From assembly GCF_004799395.1 (NCBI RefSeq), contig NZ_SSMZ01000087.1, positions 1-43,896 on the forward strand: DNA of 43,896 nucleotides. Direction: 5' to 3'. A model generated the notes under the pieces. It worked only from the letters and a program-made list of their open reading frames with translations. It was not told the DNA's origin and ran no database searches. Made by a program: the position numbers and the translations under genes. This document shows, piece after piece, positions 19,712 to 27,781 of the stretch; the stretch's first letter is position 1; each line of letters opens with the position of its first letter. The stretch is from Phenylobacterium sp. (lineage in GTDB: Bacteria; Pseudomonadota; Alphaproteobacteria; Caulobacterales; Caulobacteraceae).

Positions 19712-20893
19712 ATGACGATCCCCGCGAAGCCGGCCATGCGGCCGGCGCGCCCTGAATTTTCATCCGGACCTTGTGCAAAGCGTCCTGGATGGACCCCCGA
19801 AAATCTGCGCAACGCCGTCCTGGGACGCTCGCACCGTTCCAAGCTCGGCAAGGCGCGCCTCAAAGAGGCCATCGACCGCACCCGCGAGGTGCTTGAGGTC
19901 CCCGACGACTTCCTGATCGGCATCGTCCCCGGCTCCGACACCGGCGCCGTGGAGATGGCCATGTGGTCGATGCTGGGCGCGCGGCCGGTGCAGCTCCTGG
20001 CCTTCGAAAGCTTCGGCAAGGACTGGGTCACCGACGTCACCAAGCAGCTGAAGATCGCGGCCGAGGTGCTCGATGCGCCGTACGGCGAACTGCCGGACCT
20101 GACCAAGGTCCGCAAGGACGCTGACCTGGTCTTCACCTGGAACGGCACGACTTCCGGCGTTCGGGTGCCCAACGGCGACTTCATCGCCGCCGATCGCGAG
20201 GGCATCGTCATCTGCGACGCCACCAGCGCCGCCTTCGCCCAGGACCTCGCCTGGGACAAGCTCGATGTGGTGACCTTCTCCTGGCAGAAGGCTCTCGGCG
20301 GCGAGGCCGCCCACGGGGTGCTGATCCTGTCGCCCCGCGCGGTCGCCCGCCTCGAGACCTACACGCCGGCCTGGCCGATGCCGAAGCTGTTCCGCATGAC
20401 CTCCAAAAAGGACGGGGCGAACAAGGTCACCCTCGACATCTTCGAAGGCGCGACGATCAACACGCCGTCCATGCTGGCCGTGGAAGACGCGGTCGACGCG
20501 CTCAAGTGGGCCGCCTCCATCGGCGGCCTGGCGGAGATGAAGCGCCGCGCCGACGCCAACCTGGGCGTGCTGGAAGCCTGGGCGCAGAAGACCGGCTGGG
20601 TCTCGTTCCTGGCCGCGGATCCCGCGATCCGCTCCAACACCTCGGTGTGCCTGAAGGTCATCGACCCGGTGGTGACGTCGCTCTCCGAAGACGCGCAGGC
20701 GGAATTCGCTAAGAAGCTGGCGGCGCTCCTCGAAAAGGAGGGCGTGGCCCTCGACGTCGGCGGCTACCGCGACGCGCCTCCGGGTCTTCGGATCTGGTGC
20801 GGCGCCACGGTGGATACGTCCGACCTCGACGCGCTCACGCCCTGGCTCGACTGGGCTTTCGCGTCGGTCTCCGCCGAACTCACCGCGGCCTGA
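19712..20893 (+). CDS. serC: Phosphoserine aminotransferase SerC
   Basis: PLP enzyme converting 3-phosphohydroxypyruvate to phosphoserine, the second step of serine synthesis. The 393-residue protein is of the alphaproteobacterial SerC type: [14 protein letters not shown] at 14-27, [13 protein letters not shown] at 38-50, and the PLP lysine at 193 in [10 protein letters not shown]. The ATG at 19712 follows GGGAG at eight bases; the longer upstream frame lies in the structured leader. serA follows after a 165-base gap filled by an inverted-repeat element, so the two pathway genes probably form one operon. Confidence 0.95.
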   Translation: MTIPAKPAMRPARPEFSSGPCAKRPGWTPENLRNAVLGRSHRSKLGKARLKEAIDRTREVLEVPDDFLIGIVPGSDTGAVEMAMWSMLGARPVQLLAFESFGKDWVTDVTKQLKIAAEVLDAPYGELPDLTKVRKDADLVFTWNGTTSGVRVPNGDFIAADREGIVICDATSAAFAQDLAWDKLDVVTFSWQKALGGEAAHGVLILSPRAVARLETYTPAWPMPKLFRMTSKKDGANKVTLDIFEGATINTPSMLAVEDAVDALKWAASIGGLAEMKRRADANLGVLEAWAQKTGWVSFLAADPAIRSNTSVCLKVIDPVVTSLSEDAQAEFAKKLAALLEKEGVALDVGGYRDAPPGLRIWCGATVDTSDLDALTPWLDWAFASVSAELTAA

Positions 20894-20912
20894 TCGAGGC
20901 CTCCCAAAATCT

Positions 20913-21038
20913 CCGCTCATCCCGGCGCAGGCCGGGACCCAGATCTCGAGACTCAGAGGCTGAAGGGCTTGGCTTAGAGCTCATAGAGCCAGCTTCCAGC
21001 CATTCCATCTGGGTCCCGGCCTTCGCCGGGATGAGCGG
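20913..21038. repeat. 126-bp inverted-repeat element between serC and serA
   Basis: Arms of 32 bases at 20913-20944 and 21007-21038 are inverted copies with a single mismatch (31 of 32), separated by 62 bases. Each arm itself contains a CCCGGC/GCCGGG mini-palindrome. The sequence begins CCGCTCATCCCGGCGCAGG and belongs to a type of intergenic element seen in many Alphaproteobacteria. No transposase is encoded; it may be a MITE-like or REP-like unit. It ends 20 bases before the serA start. Confidence 0.8.
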
Positions 21039-21058
21039 TCCATGAAAAGGATATTCCC

Positions 21059-22633
21059 ATGCCCCGCGTTCTCATCGCAGATTCCCTCAGCCCCGCCGCC
21101 ATCGAGATCTTCCGCCAGCGCGGCGTCGACGCCGACGTGAAGACCGGCCTTTCCAAGGAAGACCTGATCAAGGTCATCGGCGACTACGACGGCCTCGTCG
21201 TCCGCTCCGATACCAAGCCCAACAAGGACGTCATCGCCGCGGCCACCAACCTGAAGGTCATCGGCCGCGCCGGGATCGGCGTCGACAACATCGACATTCC
21301 CGCTGCCACCGCCGCTGGGATCGTGGTGATGAACACCCCGTTCGGCAACTCAATCACCACCGCCGAGCACGCCATCGCGATGATGTTCGCGCTGGCCCGC
21401 CAGATGCCCGCCGCCGACGCCTCCACCCAGGCCGGCAAGTGGGAAAAGAGCCGGTTCATGGGCGTGGAGCTCTATGCCAAGACGCTGGGCCTGATCGGCG
21501 CGGGCAACATCGGCGGCATCGTCGCCGACCGCGCGCTGGGCCTGAAGATGAAGGTCGTGGCCTACGATCCCTTTCTGTCGCAGGAGCGCGCCCAGGAGCT
21601 GGGCGTCGAGAAGGTCGAGCTCGACGAGCTCCTGGCCCGGGCCGACATCATCACCCTGCACACCCCGCTCACCGACAAGACCCGCAACATCCTCTCGGCG
21701 GAGAACCTCGCCAAGACCAAGAAGGGCGTGATGATCGTCAACTGCGCCCGCGGCGGCCTGGTTGACGAAGCGGCCCTGCGCGCCGGCCTCGAGAGCGGCC
21801 ACATCGGCGGCGCAGGCTTCGACGTCTTCGTCACCGAGCCGGCCAAGGAGAACGTGCTGTTCGGTGCGCCCAACTTCGTCGCCACCCCGCACCTCGGCGC
21901 CTCGACCAACGAGGCCCAGGAAAACGTCGCCCTGCAGGTGGCCGAGCAGATCAGCGACTACCTGCTGACCGGCGCGGTGACCAATGCGCTGAACAGCCCA
22001 TCGGTCACCGCCGAGGAAGCCCCGCGCCTGAAGCCCTTCATCGCGCTCGCCGAAAAGCTCGGCGCCTTCGCCGGCCAGATGGTCGACTTCGGCATCAAGG
22101 CCATCGACATCGCCTACGAGGGCGACGTGGCCGAGCTCAACGCCAAGCCGATGACCGCCGCGGCCCTGGCCGGCGTCATGCGGCCCATGCTGGCGGAGAT
22201 CAACATGGTCTCCGCGCCGGCGGTGGCGAAGGAGCGCGGCATCACCGTCTCCGAGAGCCGCCAGGACGACAGCCCGATCTACGAGAGCCTGATCCGCATC
22301 ACCGTCACCACGGAGAAGGGCAAGCGCTCCTTCGCCGGCTCCGTCCTGGCCGGCACGCCGCGCGTCGTGGAGGTCAAGGGCATGGACCTGGACAGCCCGT
22401 TCAGCCCGACCATGCTCTACGTCAACAACCTCGATAAGCCGGGCTTCATCGGCAATCTCGGCCGCCTGCTGGCCGAGGCCGACGTCAACATCGCCACCTT
22501 CAACTTAGGGAGGGTCTCCGCCGGCGACGACGCCATCGCGCTGGTCGGCGTCGACCAGGCGCCCAGCGACGAGCTGATCGGCAAGATCCAAGCCCTGCCG
22601 CACGTCAAGGAAGCCCGGGCGCTGCGGTTCTGA
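21059..22633 (+). CDS. serA: D-3-phosphoglycerate dehydrogenase SerA
   Basis: Oxidises 3-phosphoglycerate to 3-phosphohydroxypyruvate with NAD, the first step of serine synthesis. The 524-residue length marks the long type with an intervening domain and a C-terminal ACT domain. NAD-binding GAGNIG is at 147-152; catalytic Arg231 (NCARGGL), Glu260 (DVFVTEP) and His278 (TPHLGAST) are all present. The ACT domain begins near 452 (MLYVNNLDKPGFIGNLGRLL) and suggests feedback by serine, as known for the family. It is cotranscribed with serC, with an inverted repeat in the leader between them. Confidence 0.97.
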   Translation: MPRVLIADSLSPAAIEIFRQRGVDADVKTGLSKEDLIKVIGDYDGLVVRSDTKPNKDVIAAATNLKVIGRAGIGVDNIDIPAATAAGIVVMNTPFGNSITTAEHAIAMMFALARQMPAADASTQAGKWEKSRFMGVELYAKTLGLIGAGNIGGIVADRALGLKMKVVAYDPFLSQERAQELGVEKVELDELLARADIITLHTPLTDKTRNILSAENLAKTKKGVMIVNCARGGLVDEAALRAGLESGHIGGAGFDVFVTEPAKENVLFGAPNFVATPHLGASTNEAQENVALQVAEQISDYLLTGAVTNALNSPSVTAEEAPRLKPFIALAEKLGAFAGQMVDFGIKAIDIAYEGDVAELNAKPMTAAALAGVMRPMLAEINMVSAPAVAKERGITVSESRQDDSPIYESLIRITVTTEKGKRSFAGSVLAGTPRVVEVKGMDLDSPFSPTMLYVNNLDKPGFIGNLGRLLAEADVNIATFNLGRVSAGDDAIALVGVDQAPSDELIGKIQALPHVKEARALRF

Positions 22634-22777
22634 TGGCGCCGCCCGATGACCCGCAGTATGGGCGGTGCCTGAAAGCGGGCCTTCGCAACGTCCGCCTTTG
22701 CGCCACGGAGGTTGGCGTCTGAGAGGCTAGACTGTGCGCACTTTGTCGTACGCTAATGGCGTAGGCTGGAGAGCGGC

Positions 22778-23731
22778 TTGGCAAAAATCGATAGAGACGT
22801 TTTCGCAGAAATCGCGGCAGTCGGCCCAGGCGATGCCCGTGCGCTGGCGCGTGACCTGCGCCAGAGCGTGACCGACGAGGGATTGCGCGCCCTGGCGGCC
22901 ACGGCGGTGCACGTCGCCGCAGCGGCGCCCGAGCGCATGACCGCCATCTACGATGCGGCCGCAGCCGGCTGGCTCGGCGGAGAGGCTTACCCGGCACCGA
23001 CCCAGACGATTGAGCCGCTTGTCTTATCGCCGGCTTGGTGGAGTGCGTTTTGGGATATCGCCACGCCGGCCGCGGGCGCTCGTCGTCGGTACGCGCAAAG
23101 GATGATGGAACTGGCCGGTGAGTTGGACCCGCGCATAAACAATCGCATGGCCGCAGCCGCCCTGAAGTTTCCAGGCGTCATGGAGGCCGCCGCCAAGGGA
23201 AACGCCGCCCCCCACGACGTCGAATGGCTTTCTCGTTTCCCGCCGGCCGCATTGGGCTACGCGCTGAGCGAAGAGCTTATGAGGGCGGGCAGCCCTCTGT
23301 TCGATCCCTACTGGTCGAGTGTCCTGCCCTACCTTCGACACATGCCGCCTCCGCTCAACTACATAAATGTGGAGGTCATCCAATCCATGCCGCTGTGGGC
23401 CTTGGTCGCCGGCTACACGTCTCGCGGGCTCGACCGGGTGGCGTTCGGCGGCTTCTTGATGGGTCAGGTGGGCCACCACTATTCCGCGCTGGCCAGCGCC
23501 GTTACTTTGACCTCGGCGGCGGCGAACCATCCGTCAAATGTGGAGGTCTTGCTGGACTGTTTCTTCAAGGGCTGGGCGCACGGCCGCGCCACCCAACTGC
23601 TGCTCCTGGTCTCCTGGGAGCCGCTGTGGACTGCCCGCATCGACCAAGTCCGTGAGACGCTCCAGATCAGGCCGTTCGATTCGCCATATGCGAAGGACCC
23701 GCGGCCGGGATGGGTGCCGCGGGTGATATAG
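22778..23731 (+). CDS. Coq4-like protein lacking the metal-binding motif
   Basis: A 317-residue protein starting with TTG (GGAG six bases upstream). The C-terminal two thirds resemble the Coq4 ubiquinone-biosynthesis family: FPPAALGYALSEELMRAG (154-171), PLWALVAGYTSRGLD (205-219), then FFKGWAHGRATQLLL and SWEPLWTARIDQVRETLQI (279-297). In Coq4 the second segment carries HDxxH followed by a glutamate; here the equivalent residues appear to be Met204, Pro205, Ala208 and Arg220, so the zinc site is gone. The N-terminal 80 residues are not recognised. The family call is by memory of the pattern and is moderate. It is followed by a separate ArsR gene. Confidence 0.55.
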   Translation: MAKIDRDVFAEIAAVGPGDARALARDLRQSVTDEGLRALAATAVHVAAAAPERMTAIYDAAAAGWLGGEAYPAPTQTIEPLVLSPAWWSAFWDIATPAAGARRRYAQRMMELAGELDPRINNRMAAAALKFPGVMEAAAKGNAAPHDVEWLSRFPPAALGYALSEELMRAGSPLFDPYWSSVLPYLRHMPPPLNYINVEVIQSMPLWALVAGYTSRGLDRVAFGGFLMGQVGHHYSALASAVTLTSAAANHPSNVEVLLDCFFKGWAHGRATQLLLLVSWEPLWTARIDQVRETLQIRPFDSPYAKDPRPGWVPRVI

Positions 23732-23868
23732 CTTCGCGATCTCGCGGCTATCCTGGGGAGCTCTCGCTTCGCCATGACGATCTGTGTGCCGCCGACCGAC
23801 CAGGACTCCAGAACGCCAGGCCCTCCGCCTGCCTCGACGAGTCAGGTCTGGCGCGCTACATTTCCTTG

Positions 23869-23886
23869 CGCCTCGATCTAGAGGCG
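23869..23886 (+). promoter_or_regulatory. Inverted repeat upstream of ArsR gene
   Basis: CGCCTC (23869-23874) and GAGGCG (23881-23886) flank GATCTA and lie 14 bases before the ArsR ATG. The place suits a self-regulatory operator; the arms are short and it may be chance. Confidence 0.3.
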
Positions 23887-23900
23887 ACGAAGGGCGCTGC

Positions 23901-24287
23901 ATGGACGCTGCAGGGACAGCTAAGGTTTTCGGTGCCCTCGGCCACGAAGGGCGCCTCGCCATTTTCCAGCTGTTGGTGTCCGCCGGAGCAAAGGGTGTGC
24001 CGGCGGGTGAGGTCGCTCGCCAGACCGGCCAAGCGCAGAGCACAACGTCGGCGAACCTCAATGTCTTGGCGAACGCCGGTCTCGTCACTGCACGCCGTGA
24101 CGGGCGGTCGGTCTTATACGCTCTGAGCCGACCGCGCTTCAGCCACGCTGCAGCGTTCCTGCTGGGAAGCTCCTTCGAGCAGATCATGGGGATGGCGTCG
24201 CCAGTCGATCGGCGGCTGCATGACGCTTCCGTTGGAGGCGACCAGGGTCTGGAATCGAGCAACGACCTCGGTCACGACGCTGCCTGA
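23901..24287 (+). CDS. ArsR family transcriptional regulator
   Basis: A 128-residue winged-helix regulator. VFGALGHEGRLAIFQLLVSAG opens the domain, the recognition helix is in EVARQTGQAQSTTSANLNVL and the wing in GLVTARRDGRSVLYAL. No metal-binding CxC is visible. After residue 85 a phenylalanine-rich segment (FSHAAAFLLGSSFEQIMG) is followed by a polar tail not typical of the family. The ATG at 23901 was chosen because homology starts there. Orthologues of this type often sit beside arsenic or membrane-transport genes, but none is present here. Confidence 0.8.
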   Translation: MDAAGTAKVFGALGHEGRLAIFQLLVSAGAKGVPAGEVARQTGQAQSTTSANLNVLANAGLVTARRDGRSVLYALSRPRFSHAAAFLLGSSFEQIMGMASPVDRRLHDASVGGDQGLESSNDLGHDAA

Positions 24288-24584
24288 CCACCGCAGCCCC
24301 GCCTACAGGCTCCGCTTCGCCCCGCGATCGAAGCCTTCAGGTCGCGCTACCCCAAAGCGCGCGCGCCCAGCCGTCCTGACATGCGAAATTCTTCGACTTT
24401 CGGCCGCATATAGGCTTAATGTGAACATAACAAGAACTCGAATCCATGACAAGGCGCATGAATGGCAGAGGGTGCATGCGACTCCCCATGCTATCGCCCA
24501 ATCTTGACGGCCAAACCGTCCCGATAGCTCGGAGATCCCGAGGTTGCTCAAGCCCCGCTGTCGCACCGCCCGGTCCCTGCGGTT
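24288..24584. other. Intergenic stretch without a supported gene
   Basis: About 300 bases between the convergent ArsR and MoaD-like genes. Small open frames on both strands have no recognisable sequence. The part at 24400-24450 is AT-rich compared with the rest (CATATAGGCTTAATGTGAAC), which may mark a promoter or foreign DNA. I see no hairpin terminator or repeat. Confidence 0.4.
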
Positions 24585-24848
24585 TTAGCCCCCGCTCAGC
24601 GCGCCGAAGATCAGCAGTTCGTCGCCGGGCCCCAGCGCCTGGGCGACACTTCGGGTCTCGGCTTGGCCGACAAACAGGCGCATGTGCTTGCGCACCCGGT
24701 CCTGCTCGTCGATCACCCGGAACCTCAGGCCGGGGTAGCGCCGGTCGAGGTCAGCCAGGACCGCGCCCACCGTCGCGCCCGAGGCCTCCACCCGCGTGGC
24801 GCCGGCGGTGTAGGCGGTGAGCTGGGATGGGATCATCACGCGGGTCAT
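24585..24848 (-). CDS. MoaD/ThiS-like sulfur-carrier or ubiquitin-like protein
   Basis: An 87-residue beta-grasp protein ending in Gly-Gly (FGALSGG), as sulfur carriers and bacterial ubiquitin-like proteins do. The pattern TVGAVLADLDRRYPGLRFRV, then RLFVGQAET and LGPGDELLIFGALSGG, matches the MoaD/ThiS family. The diglycine end implies activation by an E1-like enzyme to an acyl-adenylate or thiocarboxylate; no such enzyme and no molybdopterin or thiazole gene lies beside it. The ATG at 24848 lies five bases after the stop of the BNR-repeat gene, so the pair is cotranscribed. The frame upstream of the ATG is only a shadow. Confidence 0.82.
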   Translation of the reverse strand: MTRVMIPSQLTAYTAGATRVEASGATVGAVLADLDRRYPGLRFRVIDEQDRVRKHMRLFVGQAETRSVAQALGPGDELLIFGALSGG

Positions 24849-24853
24849 GGCGC

Positions 24854-25975
24854 CTAGGCGATCGGGGCCGCGACGACCGAATAGATTTCCGGCAGGCGGC
24901 CGGCGATCTGGCGCCAGTTCTCGCCCTCTTCGCTCATCCAGATCTCCCCGTTGGTGGCGCCGAAATAGAGCCCCACGGGGTCGCAGCGGTCGCCGCAGAA
25001 GGCCTGGCGCTTGACGGTGATCCACGCCTGTTCGGCGGGCAGGCCGGCGTCCTGCCGTTCCCAGCTTTTCCCTGCGTCGCGGGTGCGGTAGGCGGCAGGC
25101 CGTCCGCCCGGGCTGGTGCGCGGCCAGACGTCGGTCCCGTCCATCGGCCAGACCCAGGCGGTGTCGGCGCAGCGGGGGTGCGGCACCACGGTGAAGCCGA
25201 TGTCGCCCACCTCTTTCGGCATGGCCTCGCCGATCCGTTCCCAGCGTTCGCCGGGCCGGTCCAGGCGGTAGACGCCGCAATGGTTCTGCTGCCAGAGGCG
25301 GTCGGGATTGCTGGGGGCAAGCGCGATGTAGTGGGCGTCCTGGCCGTATTCCGGATAGGGGTCGGGCAGGAAGTCGCAGCGGACGTTCTGGTTCAGTGGT
25401 CGCCAGGTCGCGCCGCGGTCGGTGGTCTCGAACACCCCGGCGCTCGAAGTCGCGACGTACATGTGGGCGGCATCGCGCGGGTCGATGACCACCTGGTTGA
25501 GCAACGACCCGTCCGGCGTCCCGGCCTCCGGCGGGCACCAGTCCCAGTAGTTCGAATGGTCGTTGAAGCCCGCGATGCTGGCCCAGGTCGCCCCGCCGTC
25601 GCGGCTCTCGAACAGGCCGGGCGGCGAAACCCCGGCCCACCAGACGCCCGGCTCGCTGGCGTGGCCCGGCTCCAGCCAGAAGCTGTGGTCCACCGATCGC
25701 GCCCTCGGATCGTCGGACTTGGGGAAGGCCGGCGGCGTCTTGGCCTCGGCCCAGGTTTCTCCGTCATCCATGGAGCGGAAGATGGTCGGGCCCAGGTGTC
25801 CAGTGGACGCCGCCATCAGCAAGGTCCTACCGTCCCGCGGGTCGAGCACCAGGTGGTTGACGATACTGCCCAGGAACATCGGGCCCTGGACGCTCCAAGT
25901 CCGGCGCTGCGCGTCGCTACGATAGATCCAGGCGCCCTTGCGGGTGCCAACCAGCAGTTGAATGGCTTCGGTCAT
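24854..25975 (-). CDS. BNR/Asp-box repeat beta-propeller protein (sialidase-like fold)
   Basis: A 373-residue protein with five Asp-box-like repeats, S/T-x-D-x-G-x-T/S-W: RSMDDGETW, ESRDGGATW, ETTDRGATW, RTRDAGKSW and a variant MSEEGENW. This predicts a beta-propeller of the sialidase or WD40/YVTN type. The sialidase arginine triad and the FRIP motif are not evident, and no signal peptide is present, so a cytoplasmic non-sialidase role is likely. The ATG at 25975 is preceded by GGAGG. The next gene, five bases on, encodes a MoaD-like protein; such pairs occur in other bacteria without known function. Confidence 0.8.
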   Translation of the reverse strand: MTEAIQLLVGTRKGAWIYRSDAQRRTWSVQGPMFLGSIVNHLVLDPRDGRTLLMAASTGHLGPTIFRSMDDGETWAEAKTPPAFPKSDDPRARSVDHSFWLEPGHASEPGVWWAGVSPPGLFESRDGGATWASIAGFNDHSNYWDWCPPEAGTPDGSLLNQVVIDPRDAAHMYVATSSAGVFETTDRGATWRPLNQNVRCDFLPDPYPEYGQDAHYIALAPSNPDRLWQQNHCGVYRLDRPGERWERIGEAMPKEVGDIGFTVVPHPRCADTAWVWPMDGTDVWPRTSPGGRPAAYRTRDAGKSWERQDAGLPAEQAWITVKRQAFCGDRCDPVGLYFGATNGEIWMSEEGENWRQIAGRLPEIYSVVAAPIA

Positions 25976-26044
25976 GGGGTCCTCCCACACCAAGGACGGA
26001 GATTAGCACGCCAATCCGACACCCGCCGCAACAAGACGCCAGTC

Positions 26045-27730
26045 CTAGGCCGTCCGCGGGTCCGGCGTCCCGGGGACCGCGTCGGCGATCGTCCGCACGA
26101 AATCGCCGCGGTAGTCGTCCACGACCTTCATCTCGGTGTTGAACACCATCGTCGCGCGGTGGCCTTTCTCATATGCCGGCCAGTGCGGGATCAGGCTGTT
26201 GTTGGGATCGCCGGAGGTGGCGAAGGCTACCCAGGTCGCCGACAGCCGGTCGCTCATCTGACGTCCGGGTTTCATGCCGGCGCCGCCGATCGGGTTGCGC
26301 GACAGATGGAAGCTCGCCTCGACGTCGTGGCCGTGCACCGCGCCGAACTTGCCGTCGAAGGCCGGGGTCTCCCAGTCCCAGACGTACATGTAGGTCGCCG
26401 CCTTCCCGAGCGCGGCCTTGCGCAGCGCCTGGATCTGGGAGTTGCCGCGCGTGGCGTCGGTGAAGGCCTCCGCCTGGGTGAGGTACGGCGTCTGGCGGGG
26501 ATTCTCCCGGCGGTAGGCGGCCAGGATGTCGCCGCCCTTGGCGCCAAACCGCTGGCGGAACAGCGCCGCGCACCCGTCCTCCGTGAGGTCGAAGTTGGTC
26601 AGCCGCAGGGCCGCGTCGTGCAGGGTGGTGGAGATGATCACCGGCACGTCGGCCGATTCCTGCGGCGCGGCCGGATCGAAGGGGTGGTGCGGCAGGGTCG
26701 CATCGCCGATCACCGGCCGGAAGTTGCCGTTGGAGGCAACCTGGGCCTCCAGCAGCTTCTGCCACGGGACCTTCTGGATCGCCGCCGCATCGCCCTTGGC
26801 GATGCCCAGCGTCTTCAGCAGCTTGGCAGCCTCGGTGGTCGCCTCCTCCGGCGTCGCCTGTTTCAGCGTCGAACCCGACTGCACCGCGGCGCGATGGAAC
26901 AGGCCCTTGGCCGACGGCACGGCCAGCAGGGTGGACGTCTTCGAGCCGCCGCCGGATTGGCCGAAGACCATCACTCGGCCAGGGTCGCCGCCGAAGCGCT
27001 CGATGTTGTCGCGCACCCAGCGCAGGGAAGCGACCATATCCATGACACCGCAGTTGCCCGCGTTGGCGAACTCCGCAGGCGCGCCCAGGCCCGTCAGATG
27101 CAGGTAGCCGTTGGCGGCCAGCCGGTGGTTGACGGTCACAACCACCACGTCGCCCAGCCGGGCCATCTGGGCGCCGTCGTACATCGGGCCGTTGCCGGAG
27201 CCGGTCGCCCAGCCGCCGCCATGGAAGGAGACCAGCACCGGGCGCTTGGCGTGGTCGTTCACACTAGGCGTCCAGACATTGAGGTTCAGGCAGTCCTCGC
27301 CCATGCCGCCCGGACCGACGTGGCGATCCCAGGCGATCATCATGGAATAGTCGCTGTCCAGCGCCGCCGGGGTCTGCGGCGAGATCGGGCCGTAGCCGAT
27401 GCAGTTACGGATGCCGGCCCAGGGCGTCGGCTTCTTGGGGGCCATGTAGCGGTTCTTGCCGCCGGTGGAGGCGCCGTAGGGGATGCCCTTGAACTCCTTC
27501 ACCCGCCCGTTGGCGATGCCCTGGACCTTCCCCGAGGTGGTTTCCACGGTCCAGAAGACGCCCCCTGGCGCGCCGCCGCCGCCGAGGATGCGCGCGGGCG
27601 GTTCAGCGGGCGCGGCCTGGGCCAGCGCCGGCTTAGCCGGGGCTGCGATGGCGCCGGCCACGCTCGCGGCGACGGCGCCCGCCTGGATCAGGTCGCGGCG
27701 GCTGAGCTCCGAGGTCTTCTTCCGGTCCAT
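26045..27730 (-). CDS. Tat-exported type B carboxylesterase
   Basis: A 561-residue alpha/beta-hydrolase of the carboxylesterase type B family. A twin-arginine signal (SRRDLIQAGAVAASVAGAIA) ends near AQA at 39. The oxyanion-hole HGGG is at 170-173. The nucleophile elbow reads FGQSGGGS with Ser259, not the usual GESAGG. The likely catalytic histidine is in FGAVHGHDVEASFH near 470. The substrate is unknown. It lies 51 bases downstream of a close paralogue with the same altered elbow, and both probably answer to the TetR regulator further upstream. Confidence 0.9.
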   Translation of the reverse strand: MDRKKTSELSRRDLIQAGAVAASVAGAIAAPAKPALAQAAPAEPPARILGGGGAPGGVFWTVETTSGKVQGIANGRVKEFKGIPYGASTGGKNRYMAPKKPTPWAGIRNCIGYGPISPQTPAALDSDYSMMIAWDRHVGPGGMGEDCLNLNVWTPSVNDHAKRPVLVSFHGGGWATGSGNGPMYDGAQMARLGDVVVVTVNHRLAANGYLHLTGLGAPAEFANAGNCGVMDMVASLRWVRDNIERFGGDPGRVMVFGQSGGGSKTSTLLAVPSAKGLFHRAAVQSGSTLKQATPEEATTEAAKLLKTLGIAKGDAAAIQKVPWQKLLEAQVASNGNFRPVIGDATLPHHPFDPAAPQESADVPVIISTTLHDAALRLTNFDLTEDGCAALFRQRFGAKGGDILAAYRRENPRQTPYLTQAEAFTDATRGNSQIQALRKAALGKAATYMYVWDWETPAFDGKFGAVHGHDVEASFHLSRNPIGGAGMKPGRQMSDRLSATWVAFATSGDPNNSLIPHWPAYEKGHRATMVFNTEMKVVDDYRGDFVRTIADAVPGTPDPRTA

Positions 27731-27781
27731 CGTTCGTCTCCCATGTCTTCTTGTTGGCCTTTATCGGCGCGGCTCGCGGCC

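Noticed and set aside
24303..24566. 87-codon minus-strand frame in the ArsR to MoaD-like gap
   Set aside because: No ribosome-binding site, no recognisable sequence, and composition not distinct from noise.
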